DNA from: DAIOGN01 sp036745245
GTDB taxonomy: Bacteria > Zixibacteria > MSB-5A5 > JAUVRN01
Direction: 5' to 3'
NCBI GenBank assembly: GCA_036745245.1
Contig: DAIOGN010000011.1
Coordinates: 1 to 40,147 of the forward strand
DNA: 40,147 nucleotides
Shown here: piece by piece, positions 1 through 8,398 of the stretch
How positions within the stretch are numbered: the first letter of the stretch is position 1
Layout: the number at the start of each line of letters is the position of its first letter
Notes under the pieces: generated by a model
What the model saw: the letters and a program-made list of their open reading frames with translations, nothing else
The model's database searches: none
What the model was told of the DNA's origin: nothing
Made by a program: the position numbers and the translations under genes

Positions 1-408
1 ATGCAGGTCATGACCGCCACCGGGGACGATCTCGGCGTAGGCGACATCACGCTGACGGAGCCGAACATTCACGCCGGTGTGAAATACATGCGCTGGATGA
101 TTGACCACTATTACGGCGATGAGCCGATGACTCAGCTGGACAAAGCCTTGTTCGCTTTCGCCTCTTACAACGCCGGCGCGGGCCGCATTACCAAGCTGCG
201 AAGCGCCGCCGCCAAGCGCGGCCTGGATCCAAACGTCTGGTTCGACAATGTAGAGATCATCACCGCCGAAAAGATCGGACGCGAGACGGTGACCTACGTG
301 AGCAATATCTACAAGTACTACATCGCCTACAGCCTCATCGTGGAAGCCAAGACGGAGCGAGAGGAGACCATTGAGGCGATGAAGGGTCAGAAGCAAGGCT
401 CTCCCTAG
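1..408 (+). CDS. Lytic transglycosylase, C-terminal part (truncated by window edge)
   Basis: The 135 visible residues match the second half of an SLT-type (MltF/Slt family) peptidoglycan lytic transglycosylase domain. They open in the conserved MQVM segment that follows the catalytic Glu region, pass through 'GVKYMRWMI', and contain the family hallmark 'FASYNAGAGRI'. The tail ends in 'ETVTYVSNIYKYYIAY' followed by a charged stretch. Such enzymes cut the MurNAc-GlcNAc bond to give 1,6-anhydroMurNAc and act in the periplasm. The catalytic Glu, the signal peptide and any N-terminal solute-binding domain would lie to the left of base 1, so the ATG at base 1 is an internal methionine and not the start. 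MltF cannot be told from a soluble Slt-like enzyme on this fragment. Confidence 0.85.
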   Translation: MQVMTATGDDLGVGDITLTEPNIHAGVKYMRWMIDHYYGDEPMTQLDKALFAFASYNAGAGRITKLRSAAAKRGLDPNVWFDNVEIITAEKIGRETVTYVSNIYKYYIAYSLIVEAKTEREETIEAMKGQKQGSP

Positions 409-410
409 CA

Positions 411-424
411 ACGCCTTCGGGCGT
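411..424 (+). terminator. Small GC hairpin after the transglycosylase gene
   Basis: A 5-bp stem ACGCC/GGCGT closes a TTCG tetraloop just after the stop codon of the transglycosylase gene. No T-run follows it, so it is a weak terminator candidate at best and may act only as a 3' end stabiliser. Confidence 0.3.
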
Positions 425-490
425 GAAGCTCCCCGACTTGGCCGAACTACAGCTTGGTTCAGTCGTGCAGCGAGGGCCAGGATTCAGCTT

Positions 491-540
491 TGGCGGAGAG
501 ACTGGGATTCGAGCCCACCCGGCCCATTTTCCGGCGGGTA
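491..540 (-). pseudogene. 3' fragment of a tRNA-Ser-like gene
   Basis: Read on the minus strand, the sequence has the geometry of a tRNA 3' end. A CCGG/CCGG stem-loop just before the T-arm fits a long class II variable arm. The T-arm has a 7-nt loop CTCGAAT and a stem GTGGG/CCCAG (four of five pairs). Then come the seven acceptor-strand bases TCTCTCC, a G discriminator and an encoded CCA (491-493). TCTCTCCGCCA is the usual ending of bacterial tRNA-Ser. No D-arm or anticodon arm precedes it, because upstream on the same strand is the end of recO (stop at 544-546). It is therefore a remnant or attachment-site-like copy and not a working tRNA. Confidence 0.45.
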
Positions 541-543
541 CTC

Positions 544-1275
544 CTAGAGCAACTTGAGCGAATCCAGATGCAACAGTCGGTCTGAGTGCAGCGACAGATG
601 CCCCAGAAGCCGCGCCATCCACACGTCGCGCACTCTCGGTTCCACGTTTAGCTCAGGCGGCGTGTCCCCACAGGCCAGCGCCACCAGCACTTCCCATTCG
701 GCCTGAGGCATGGCAGCCAGCCCACGCGAACAATCGCGGCAGAGCACGCCGCCCGCATCGGCCACGAAAGGACCTACAGGGTACACGAGCGGTTTCTGAC
801 AGCGCGGGCACAGCTCGTACTGCACGGTGTACCCCAGCTCATCTACCAGTCGGATCAGAAACCACAACAGCACCGCGGCCCCTGAACCGTCACTCTTTGC
901 AGCCAGCGCTGCCAGGGCTGACGCCAGCGCGTCGTACAGGGCTTCGTGCGGCTCACCTTCGTGCAACGTGCGGTCACACAACTCCAGTAGTGCGAAGGCA
1001 TACGCCATACGTCCCGGCTGGCCCGCCAGCGCGCGCCAGTCTTCATTCACCTCCGGACGCGCGAGGTTCCACAGACCATCGCCTGCGTTGCGGGGCGGAT
1101 AGCCCTTCACTTCAACCTCTGTCAGGGGGGCCAGAATACGGTCTGCGCCTTTGCGTGCGCCCTTGGCGATGCCCGCGATCTTGCCGTGCGATCGGGTGTA
1201 AAGCCTCACCCACAGCGACGTCTCGGAATACGGCCGCGTGCGCAGGACCACCGCCTTCAGAAGCACCGGAGTCAT
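544..1275 (-). CDS. recO: DNA repair protein RecO
   Basis: The product is 243 residues, the usual RecO length. The N-terminal ~80 residues match the RecO OB-fold ('VVLRTRPYSETSLWVRLYT', 'GIAKGARK'). The C-terminal half is the helical RecO_C domain with two CxxC pairs ('ELCPRCQKP' and 'VLCRDCSRG') that form the zinc site found in many RecO proteins. RecO works with RecF and RecR to load RecA onto SSB-coated single-stranded gaps and to anneal strands. It is the last gene of the minus-strand eno-ftsB-recO run, 47 bases after the ftsB stop. The only oddity is the tRNA-Ser-like fragment directly behind its stop codon. Confidence 0.95.
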   Translation of the reverse strand: MTPVLLKAVVLRTRPYSETSLWVRLYTRSHGKIAGIAKGARKGADRILAPLTEVEVKGYPPRNAGDGLWNLARPEVNEDWRALAGQPGRMAYAFALLELCDRTLHEGEPHEALYDALASALAALAAKSDGSGAAVLLWFLIRLVDELGYTVQYELCPRCQKPLVYPVGPFVADAGGVLCRDCSRGLAAMPQAEWEVLVALACGDTPPELNVEPRVRDVWMARLLGHLSLHSDRLLHLDSLKLL

Positions 1276-1322
1276 ATGCAGCTTGCGCGGGGCGTGCCCG
1301 CGGGGAGGAAGTACAGTTCCAA

Positions 1323-1643
1323 CTAGTACGGCGTGATCTTGAACACCCGATCGTCGGGCCGGGCGAAGCCCAGGCGCTCCCGCGCCAATTCTTCGATGTA
1401 CAGCGTGTCATGCTGCAACAACCAGATTTCGTGTTTGAGGTCGGTGATCTGGGCCGACATTCTGCGGGTTTCGTTCACCAGCTCCACTTCCCTGTGCTTG
1501 AGGAGCTTGTATCGGATGAACCCGTGCTGCCCGCCCACCAGCGCCCACACGGCCACGACCATGCTGCCCCACAACAGAAACCGGCGAAAGCGCATCACGC
1601 GCACGCGCCGCTGGATCTGCGAAAGCAGCTGCCCGCGAGCCAT
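1323..1643 (-). CDS. ftsB: Septum formation initiator, FtsB/DivIC family
   Basis: This 106-residue single-pass membrane protein has the FtsB/DivIC layout. A basic N-terminus leads into a transmembrane helix at about residues 22-41, followed by a coiled coil with 'LLKHREVELVNETRRMSAQI' and a short conserved tail ('ARERLGFARPDDRVFKI'). Family members sit in the divisome and link FtsL to FtsQ to activate septal peptidoglycan synthesis. It lies 3 bases after the enolase stop codon, so the two are very likely co-transcribed; enolase-ftsB adjacency is common in bacteria. FtsB and DivIC are not distinguishable from sequence alone here. Confidence 0.9.
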   Translation of the reverse strand: MARGQLLSQIQRRVRVMRFRRFLLWGSMVVAVWALVGGQHGFIRYKLLKHREVELVNETRRMSAQITDLKHEIWLLQHDTLYIEELARERLGFARPDDRVFKITPY

Positions 1644-1646
1644 TCG

Positions 1647-2942
1647 CTACGTCCTGCCTCTCAAGGCCGAGAGCCCCGGGTAATACGCTCGCTCTCCCAG
1701 GAGCGCTTCGATGCGCAGAAGCTGATTGTACTTGGCCACGCGCTCCGAACGTGCCACCGAGCCGGTCTTGATCTGTCCTGCACCCGTGGCCACTGCCAGA
1801 TCGGCGATGGTGGTGTCTTCCGTTTCGCCCGAGCGATGGGAAATCACAGACGTGTACCCGTTGCGGGTGGCCAGTTGTATGGTCTCCAAAGTCTCCGTGA
1901 GGGAGCCAATCTGGTTCACCTTGATAAGAATGGAATTGGCCACGCCCTTTTCCATTCCCTTGGTGAGCCGCTTGGTGTTGGTGACGAACAGGTCGTCGCC
2001 CACCAGTTGGATCTTCGCCCCCAGTTTGACAGTGAGCTTCTTCCAGCCGTCCCAGTCGTCCTCGGCCAGGCCGTCTTCGATGGATACGATCGGGAATTTC
2101 GCGCAGAGCTCTCCGTAGTAATCGATCAGCCCCGACGAATCCAGCGTCTTGCCTTCGCCCTCCAGGCGATACTCGGCACTTCCTGCGTGATAGAACTCGG
2201 AGGCTGCCGCGTCGAGCGCGATCGACACCTGGTCGCCTGCCCTGTAGCCCGCCTTCTGAATGGCTTCCATGAGGAGGTCCAGGGTCTCCGGAGCGTCCTT
2301 CACATCGGGTGCGAATCCGCCCTCATCGCCGATGGCGGTGGAGAGCTTGCGCGCATGCAGCACATCCTTGAGCGACCAGTAGATCTCAGACGACGCACGC
2401 AGAGCTTCCTTAAACGATTCGAAGCCGTGCGGCACGATCATGAATTCCTGAAAGTCCACCGTGTTGTCGGCGTGGCGGCCGCCATTGAGAATGTTGAGCA
2501 TGGGCACGGGCAAGGTGTGCGCCAGCGGGCCGCCCAGATACTGGAACAGCGGCAATTCCACCGACTGCGACGCAGCGCGCGCCACTGCGAGCGAAACGCC
2601 CAGGATGGCATTGGCACCCAGGCTGCCTTTGTTGGCCGAGCCGTCCAGTTCGCAGACGAAGCGATCGATGTCCACCTGATCGGTGGCTTCGAATTCGGCA
2701 TCGACGAGGGCCGGACCGATGGTGTCGTTGACGTGCAGGACGGCCTTCTCCACGCCCTTGCCACGGTAGCGCTTCTTGTCGCCGTCGCGCAGCTCCACCG
2801 CTTCGTGCGTACCGGTGGAAGCTCCCGACGGCACCGCGGCGCGGCCGAACGAGCCGTCGTCGAGCGTCACGTCTACTTCGAGTGTCGGATTACCGCGCGA
2901 GTCGAGAATCTCCCGCGCCATCACGTGCTCTATGAGTGCCAT
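1647..2942 (-). CDS. eno: Enolase (phosphopyruvate hydratase)
   Basis: The 431-residue product is the standard bacterial enolase length and converts 2-phosphoglycerate to phosphoenolpyruvate in glycolysis. It starts 'MALIEHVMAREILDSRGNP'. It carries the substrate-loop segment 'VPSGASTGTHEAVELRDG', the Mg-binding acids in 'ALDAAASEF', 'SIEDGLAEDDWDGW' and 'VGDDLFVTN', and the signature 'LIKVNQIGSLTET' with 'SHRSGETED'. The reading frame is open 19 codons further upstream, but the ATG at 2942 is preferred because a GGGGGAG ribosome-binding site lies about 10 bases before it and the homologous protein begins there. A TATAAT promoter precedes it. It leads the ftsB-recO operon. Confidence 0.98.
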   Translation of the reverse strand: MALIEHVMAREILDSRGNPTLEVDVTLDDGSFGRAAVPSGASTGTHEAVELRDGDKKRYRGKGVEKAVLHVNDTIGPALVDAEFEATDQVDIDRFVCELDGSANKGSLGANAILGVSLAVARAASQSVELPLFQYLGGPLAHTLPVPMLNILNGGRHADNTVDFQEFMIVPHGFESFKEALRASSEIYWSLKDVLHARKLSTAIGDEGGFAPDVKDAPETLDLLMEAIQKAGYRAGDQVSIALDAAASEFYHAGSAEYRLEGEGKTLDSSGLIDYYGELCAKFPIVSIEDGLAEDDWDGWKKLTVKLGAKIQLVGDDLFVTNTKRLTKGMEKGVANSILIKVNQIGSLTETLETIQLATRNGYTSVISHRSGETEDTTIADLAVATGAGQIKTGSVARSERVAKYNQLLRIEALLGERAYYPGLSALRGRT

Positions 2943-2964
2943 GGACCACGACTCCCCCGGAGCG

Positions 2965-2992
2965 ATTATAGACCTTCCCGCACGAGGGGCAA
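2965..2992 (-). promoter_or_regulatory. Sigma-70-type promoter for eno-ftsB-recO
   Basis: On the minus strand a perfect TATAAT (-10, 2965-2970) lies 16 bases downstream of TTGCCC (-35, 2987-2992), with about 22 bases between the -10 box and the enolase ATG. Spacing and position fit a housekeeping promoter. Confidence 0.65.
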
Positions 2993-3069
2993 GCCGCAAT
3001 TGTTCCGCACTTGGCAGCGCCGGGCGGGCGGCCTACCTTGGCGGTGGCTTACCCCGGCCCCGGCACCCA

Positions 3070-4404
3070 ATGAAAGTTCCATCCATCTCGACCGGTGAGC
3101 TGAAGCGCGTCCTCACGTACTGGGACGTCGCTGCGCTGGCCGTGGGCATCATCATTGGCTCCGGCATCTTCGCGGTGCCACCCTCCATCGCCCGATCGCT
3201 CGACTCGTTCGGCTCCATGATTTCGGTGTGGGTCCTGGGCGGCGTGCTCGCGCTGTGCGGAGCTCTGTGCTACGCAGAGCTGTCCGCCATGTTTCCGCGC
3301 GCAGGCGGAGCCTTCGTGTTCCTGAAGGAAACCTACGGACCGGCCGTGTCGTTCGTGTATGGCTGGTCGGCACTGCTCATCACCTACCCTGCCTCGATTG
3401 CGGCCATCGCCATGGTGTTTGCCAGCTACTTCTCGAGGCTGGTGCCGATGTCGGCCGGGGCCCAGGTGATCCTGGCGGCCGTACTGTGTCTGGTATTCGC
3501 GCTCGTGAACATACTCGGCACCAAAGTGGGCGCCGGCGTGCAGCGCACGCTCACAACAGGCAAGGTGGTGGCTCTGGCACTCCTTCCGATCGCAGGCTTC
3601 CTTCTGGCGCGGGGTGACTTTACAAGGTTCGAGGGTGGAATGGTTCCCTCAGGCGGCTGGACTCTCACCGGTTGGGCTCTGGCCATGGCCGCCGTGATGT
3701 GGACCTTCGAAGGCTGGGCCGAGTGCCCCACCATCGCCGGCGAAGTGAAGAACACGCGCCGGGACGTGCCGCTCGGATTGGCTTTAAGCGCTCTGTCCGT
3801 GACGGTGATCTATGTGGCTGTGAATGCGTCCTACGTGTACCTGCTGGGAATTGGCGGCGTGGCCGCAACCGACAACGTGGCCTCGGATGCGGCGCGTGTT
3901 GTCTTTGGCAGTCAGGGAGAATTCTGGATTACGCTGTTGGTCGTGGTGTCCACGGCCAGCTCCGTCAACGGGTCGCTCATGGGCGGATCGCGCGTGTTTT
4001 ACGCGATGGCGCGCGAGGGTTTGTTCTTCCGCACGGTGGCGCAGGTGCATCCTCGCCTGGGCACACCCTTCTACTCGCTGGCGCTTCTCGGAGTGATCTC
4101 GGCGTCATTCACCATGATGGGCACGTTCGAGCGCGTCATGCGCTACTTCGTGTTCATGGCCGCGATCTGGTTTGCCATGACCATCTTCGCCGTGATTCGG
4201 CTGCGCCGCACGCGGCCCGACGTCGAACGCCCTTTCCGCGTACCGCTGTATCCCTTCTCGCCCCTGCTCTTCCTGGGGGTTGTGATCAGTATGGCCACCA
4301 TGCTCTTCATCGAGAACCCGCAGGATGCACTCATGGGATTGGGGCTCATTGCGTTGGCCGTGCCCGTGTACTGGCTCTGGAAGCGCACCCACCGGGCAGC
4401 TTGA
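3070..4404 (+). CDS. APC-family amino acid permease (LAT/SteT-like)
   Basis: The 444-residue protein has about 12 hydrophobic segments. Near its N-terminus is the APC helix-1 signature 'ALAVGIIIGSGIFAVPP', whose broken GSGIF motif binds the substrate carboxylate. 'GALCYAELSAMFPRAGG' matches helix 2/3 of the family, and 'FEGWAECPTIAGEVKNTRRDVP' matches the helix 6 / loop 6-7 region. It should be a proton- or exchange-driven amino acid transporter of the inner membrane. The substrate cannot be read from sequence; the pattern is closest to LAT-type exchangers such as SteT. The ATG at 3070 is chosen because residues upstream in the open frame are not family-like and overlap the enolase promoter region. 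It is divergent from eno. Confidence 0.9.
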   Translation: MKVPSISTGELKRVLTYWDVAALAVGIIIGSGIFAVPPSIARSLDSFGSMISVWVLGGVLALCGALCYAELSAMFPRAGGAFVFLKETYGPAVSFVYGWSALLITYPASIAAIAMVFASYFSRLVPMSAGAQVILAAVLCLVFALVNILGTKVGAGVQRTLTTGKVVALALLPIAGFLLARGDFTRFEGGMVPSGGWTLTGWALAMAAVMWTFEGWAECPTIAGEVKNTRRDVPLGLALSALSVTVIYVAVNASYVYLLGIGGVAATDNVASDAARVVFGSQGEFWITLLVVVSTASSVNGSLMGGSRVFYAMAREGLFFRTVAQVHPRLGTPFYSLALLGVISASFTMMGTFERVMRYFVFMAAIWFAMTIFAVIRLRRTRPDVERPFRVPLYPFSPLLFLGVVISMATMLFIENPQDALMGLGLIALAVPVYWLWKRTHRAA

Positions 4405-4450
4405 CTTATCGCCAACCGTCCGGTAGGTTCGACCCCGGGAGGCTGAATCG

Positions 4451-5686
4451 ATGGCGAATGTAACCCTGGCACCCCCCTCCATGGGGGCGGGTGTCTCCAG
4501 GCTCACCACCAACTGGATCATCAACCGCAGATCCGATCTGTTGTGGTTTATCGGCGGAGCCCTGGCGGGCTATGCCATGTTCTTCCTGCACGCCGGGTTG
4601 CACCTGGACATGGTGACCGTGTGGTTCCTGTGGGTGGTGTTCCTCGACAGTCCGCACTTCGTCGGAACGTACGTGCGCACCTACTTCGACCGCCAGGAAT
4701 TCGCGGCGCGCAGGAAGCTGCTTCTGGGGTCCCTCGCCTGGCTCGGCTTCGGCCCGCTCATGGTGGGCTTCGCCTTCCTCATGCACCAGGCCGGGATGGC
4801 CAACTATCGGCTGCCCTTCCTGGTCCTGATCGTGTTCTTCAATCTCTGGGCCTACTGGCACGTGGTGCGACAGCACTGGGGGATCCTCGCGCTCTACCGC
4901 AGGAAGAACAACGACTTCGACATCTGGGATACACGCATCGATCGCGGTCTGCTTTATGTGGGATTGGTGGCGCCGTTTTTCGCATTTCTTGTGCGCCATC
5001 CCGAGGCACGCAGTGCGGTGGGACTTGCCGGCACCTTCCCGGCGTGGCCCGCCGGGTCCATGACGCAGAGCTTTTTGTCCCCGTCGTCCGGCGTGTGGCA
5101 TTGGGAGCATGGGGTGGTGGCGTTCACGGCCCTGGCCGTGGTTACTCTGGTGGTGGCCTTCCTGGGCCGTCAGCTTGTGCGGTGGCGCAACGGCCTGGCG
5201 TTGAACGGTCCGAAGCTTTTGTTCATGGCGGCGCTCATCCCCTTGTACTCGGTGATCTGCTACAGTCCGGCTGTGATTACCGCACCGCTTCTGGCCTTCG
5301 GCGCATTCGTCACGGTGTATCACGACATCCAATATCACGCCATTGTGTACTTCTACAGCCGCAACCGGTACCACAAGCCGGGGGTGGATCAGAAGAAGTT
5401 CGGGCTGGCTCCCATGATTACTAAGAACTTCGCTTCGTACGCGGTGGCCGGGATCGCCATGGCAGGGGTCTTCAGATTGCTCGGCTGCTCTTTCGAGGTT
5501 CATGCCGGCTGCACCAGCATCGTGCTCACCAGCCAGCAGACGCTCTTTGGCACCATCACCACCAAGGAATTGCTGGTGGGCTTCATGCTCGGGTTCCCCC
5601 TGCACCACTACTTCGTGGATCAGTTCATCTGGCGTCCGTCGCGCGACGAGAATCTGAAGAAGGACCTGAAGCTCAAGGCGGCGTAG
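4451..5686 (+). CDS. Unrecognised histidine-rich polytopic membrane protein
   Basis: This 411-residue protein is not one I can name. About 9-10 hydrophobic segments can be seen. Histidines recur at or near membrane boundaries in conserved-looking clusters: 'DSPHFVGTY' (residue ~70), 'WAYWHVVRQHWGILALYRR' (~140), 'HWEHG' (~220), 'VYHDIQYHAIVYFY' (~295) and 'LHHYFVDQFIW' near the C-terminus. Repeated H-x(3-4)-H and HH motifs in a polytopic protein resemble the metal-binding histidines of membrane desaturases, hydroxylases and Brp/Blh-type oxygenases, but none of those exact patterns is matched. A GGGAGG ribosome-binding site stands 8 bases before the ATG. It follows the permease gene by 46 bases on the same strand and may be co-transcribed. 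Confidence 0.8.
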   Translation: MANVTLAPPSMGAGVSRLTTNWIINRRSDLLWFIGGALAGYAMFFLHAGLHLDMVTVWFLWVVFLDSPHFVGTYVRTYFDRQEFAARRKLLLGSLAWLGFGPLMVGFAFLMHQAGMANYRLPFLVLIVFFNLWAYWHVVRQHWGILALYRRKNNDFDIWDTRIDRGLLYVGLVAPFFAFLVRHPEARSAVGLAGTFPAWPAGSMTQSFLSPSSGVWHWEHGVVAFTALAVVTLVVAFLGRQLVRWRNGLALNGPKLLFMAALIPLYSVICYSPAVITAPLLAFGAFVTVYHDIQYHAIVYFYSRNRYHKPGVDQKKFGLAPMITKNFASYAVAGIAMAGVFRLLGCSFEVHAGCTSIVLTSQQTLFGTITTKELLVGFMLGFPLHHYFVDQFIWRPSRDENLKKDLKLKAA

Positions 5687-5689
5687 ATA

Positions 5690-5702
5690 GGGGTCAGACC
5701 CC
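5690..5702. repeat. GGGGTC-A-GACCCC palindrome
   Basis: A perfect 6+1+6 palindrome lies directly after the stop of the membrane protein gene and is followed by CATTTT. The same GGGTCAGACCC core recurs at 11213-11233, and single GGGTCAG copies lie at 10259-10285. GGGGTCAGACCCC-type elements are common REP-like palindromes in bacterial genomes. It may also serve as a 3' terminator here. Confidence 0.6.
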
Positions 5703-5737
5703 CATTTTCTGCAACGGGGCTGACAGGCAATTACCCC

Positions 5738-5785
5738 GGTTGGTACCTCCCAACCAACTAGATGAACGCGCCCTTACCTGGGCGC
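5738..5785. terminator. Two hairpins between convergent genes
   Basis: GGTTGG/CCAACC with a 6-base loop (5738-5755) is followed by GCGCCC/GGGCGC with a 6-base loop (5768-5785). The second abuts the stop codon of the large secreted protein gene read from the right. Neither has a strong T-run. Their place between two convergent genes suggests a termination or 3' end role. Confidence 0.45.
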
Positions 5786-8398
5786 TCACTTTATAATGAC
5801 GAGCTTGCCGATATCGGTGCCGAAGCGGCTCTCGATGGTGTAGATGTAAATCCCTGTCTTCACCGCCTGCGTGTTGCGCGTGATCAGGTCCCAGCGCACC
5901 ACCGTGGCTTCCGAGCCCCCCGGGTCAGCGTAGTGCTTGATCTTCCGGACCAGATCGCCATCGAGCGACCAGATGGAGACAGTGCAGGTATCCGGCACGT
6001 TGTAAAAGGTCACTTGCCTGGCGCGTTCCCGATCGGGTTCGAATCCACGTCGGTTCTCCCAACTGCTTCCGTAGTAGTCGTCGATCATGCGATAGGGGTT
6101 TGGGTAGACTCCTGGTTTGGGACATTCAGACTTCACCACTTCGGCGTCGTTGATAGCCCACACTTCCGCAGATGCGATACCTTTGGCCGCTTCGAGAGGG
6201 TCCAACCCCGATGCGGGATCTCCATGGTCGAATGCGGTCACTGAAAGTATTACGGGCTCTGCCAATTGCAAATCCTTCATTACGTATTCATACTCGTAGT
6301 AGGGATGGTACGAAGAGCCGTCATCTCGAAACGCTGTGTCTGTGGGGGGCGCTGTCGGATAGAGTTTTCGGATCACTCCGGTAACGTCGACTCCTTCCTC
6401 GGCCGCAACAGCGAGACCCATATCGTCACACTGGTTGTTTGCTTCGTAGGGAGCAAAATATCGGTAGATGGAGTCCAGTCTCTCAGGGCGATCGGGATCA
6501 AAGTTGATTTCCAGCAGGGCTTCGTCCAGGATGGATTGCGAAAAGCTGTCGGGATGAAACGGAAAGCCGTAGACCGTGTCACACAGCGCGTCGTAGAGAT
6601 GCTTGAGTGAGTCCAGAGTGAAGGGCGGGTCAATGAAGTCCCAACGATCCTTGGGCGCGCTCCATGTGAATCTTGCATAGTTCACCAAGTCCCGCTGCGC
6701 CAAATAGGCCCACTCGCCCTCCCTGCCGGTCCGACTCATATAGATCCTATAGCCTTCGAAGTCTGGGCGTTGGGTGAATACATCTTCCTCTGATTCAGAG
6801 CGAAAGCCGTTCCAGTGGACAGCTATTCGGTGGGAACGGGTGTCGAAGGACAACGTCGGCGGGCGAGGAGGCAGAGCGGCGCGGATGTCGGGAACGCCAT
6901 CGCCCCGGTAGTACACTGTGTCTCCGCTGCGAAGGAACCAGTCCCCGGAATATCCGTCGCCGTCCGTATCAACTCCTGGATTGTCGTAGGTCCACTTGGC
7001 CCATTGAGTGTTTGTGAGTATCTCGTCATCCTCGAGCCGCTGTCGCCAATAGTCGGGCCTCTGAGGGTCGAACAAGTCATAGAATGCGCTTGGATCACGA
7101 TGTAAGTCCTTCCCTCCCACCACTACAATGGCGAAACGAACCGTCGAATCGCGCGGGAGGTCAAACGGCCCCATGCTGAGCAAGAACTGAATCTGCGCCC
7201 CACGCGCGATCGAATCACTAAGCACACTGCTCGCAGGCGGTGGTAACCATCCTCTAACGGAATGGTCCAAACTTGCTTCATACTGAGGGTAGTCTTGTTC
7301 TCCATTTGACATCAGCATGTAGGACACTCGGTCACCGAGCGGGCTCCCCAAACCACCGTGAGGAAACTCAACGGTTGAAGTCTTAAGAACAGGTCCCCAA
7401 TCCTTGCTGGGGTCAGGATTCGCAACCCACCAGTTGAAGTTGACACTACTCTGCGGCCGCGGCTTGCGCAGCACAGCAATCCCCACTGCATGTTGTGAAG
7501 AAAAGCGCGAATACCCACTGAAAGGGGCAATGTTAGGATCGCCGTCATTGTCCATCGGAAGGACGAGATTCATCTCTTCTGTAATCCCAAGGGCAAGCTT
7601 GGATTGACCCGTCAGCTGGAATTCTACGATATTGTCATCCCAGCTGTGAAACGGATCCAGATCATATCCAGCTCGAGTTGTTGCGTGCACGCCGACAAAC
7701 AGGTCTTTCAGCGATCGCCCACCCGCTTCCCAGTGAGCACTCCCCGGAGTCCCGAGATTCGTCATCTCATAGTCAACTATCACGAAATGTGCCGCACCCC
7801 CCGTCGACCAGCTGTATGAGCTCTGCCTGATCGCGATTCCCAAAGGTAGGTGAGGGCGACCGTCAATTGGATCGGGTTTAACGTAGTGTGGAGCGTACAC
7901 AGTATCGGCAAGCCAAACAGTAATATCGTAGTCCGACTTGGCGCTATCGCTCCTTGCCTGCTCAAAACAGGTCCCTTGGCCAAGATTGCTTGAAGCCCGT
8001 TCGACGACGTCGCAAACAGATGGCCAGAACTCGATGCCACTCCCGAATGGGTCCAGGCCTTTGGAGACCAACGAGTCGGTACCCCTCACCCCACCTACCC
8101 ATAGTGCGCCCGACACGTACTGAACCCTTGATCCTGAGGGATACTCAACATTCGAAAGCGCTCTCAGACTGCACGTCGGACTGCCGAACCCAAGGCTCCC
8201 CAGATTGCTGACCCCCGAAGTAAGTTCTCCGATGCTGTGTCCCTTCAAGACGAGACACTCCTGCGGTAACTGTCCCAGGGCTGGAGCACCCCCCACGCCT
8301 ACACTGCAGACGATGGTGATGAGTTGAAGTCTGGCCGCAGTTTGATAGAAGTCCTGGAGCCTGAATTGTGGACAGAAAGCATTTTGCCACATCCTCAT
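5786..8398 (-). CDS. Large secreted protein with FlgD-like/T9SS-type C-terminal tail
   Basis: The 870-residue product is secreted. A hydrophobic stretch at about residues 24-43 ends in 'APALGQ', a plausible signal cleavage site, behind an unusually long N-region. An AAGGAGA ribosome-binding site about 10 bases before the first ATG supports this start. The middle contains an acidic 'DTDGDGYSGDW' segment and a fibronectin III-like stretch ('FEGYRIYMSRTG'). The last ~105 residues form the beta-sandwich tail seen in FlgD-Ig / type IX sorting domains, beginning 'GVYPNPYRMIDDYYG' and ending 'GIYIYTIESRFGTDIGKLV'. Such proteins are abundant in FCB phyla and usually sit on the cell surface. The function of the main body is unknown. 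Codon use is less GC-rich than in the flanking genes. Confidence 0.8.
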   Translation of the reverse strand: MRMWQNAFCPQFRLQDFYQTAARLQLITIVCSVGVGGAPALGQLPQECLVLKGHSIGELTSGVSNLGSLGFGSPTCSLRALSNVEYPSGSRVQYVSGALWVGGVRGTDSLVSKGLDPFGSGIEFWPSVCDVVERASSNLGQGTCFEQARSDSAKSDYDITVWLADTVYAPHYVKPDPIDGRPHLPLGIAIRQSSYSWSTGGAAHFVIVDYEMTNLGTPGSAHWEAGGRSLKDLFVGVHATTRAGYDLDPFHSWDDNIVEFQLTGQSKLALGITEEMNLVLPMDNDGDPNIAPFSGYSRFSSQHAVGIAVLRKPRPQSSVNFNWWVANPDPSKDWGPVLKTSTVEFPHGGLGSPLGDRVSYMLMSNGEQDYPQYEASLDHSVRGWLPPPASSVLSDSIARGAQIQFLLSMGPFDLPRDSTVRFAIVVVGGKDLHRDPSAFYDLFDPQRPDYWRQRLEDDEILTNTQWAKWTYDNPGVDTDGDGYSGDWFLRSGDTVYYRGDGVPDIRAALPPRPPTLSFDTRSHRIAVHWNGFRSESEEDVFTQRPDFEGYRIYMSRTGREGEWAYLAQRDLVNYARFTWSAPKDRWDFIDPPFTLDSLKHLYDALCDTVYGFPFHPDSFSQSILDEALLEINFDPDRPERLDSIYRYFAPYEANNQCDDMGLAVAAEEGVDVTGVIRKLYPTAPPTDTAFRDDGSSYHPYYEYEYVMKDLQLAEPVILSVTAFDHGDPASGLDPLEAAKGIASAEVWAINDAEVVKSECPKPGVYPNPYRMIDDYYGSSWENRRGFEPDRERARQVTFYNVPDTCTVSIWSLDGDLVRKIKHYADPGGSEATVVRWDLITRNTQAVKTGIYIYTIESRFGTDIGKLVIIK

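Noticed and set aside
2610..2630. TGGCACC-N4-CTGC, which resembles a sigma54 promoter
   Set aside because: It lies inside the enolase coding sequence and does not point at a gene start, so it is probably chance.
897..3098. A 733-codon open frame on the plus strand
   Set aside because: It runs antisense to recO, ftsB and eno, all of which are well supported. Its protein has the His/Arg/Gln-rich look of a shadow frame in GC-rich DNA.
4406..5608. A 400-codon open frame on the minus strand
   Set aside because: It is antisense to the histidine-rich membrane protein gene. The His, Gln and Glu richness is a mirror of hydrophobic codons on the other strand.
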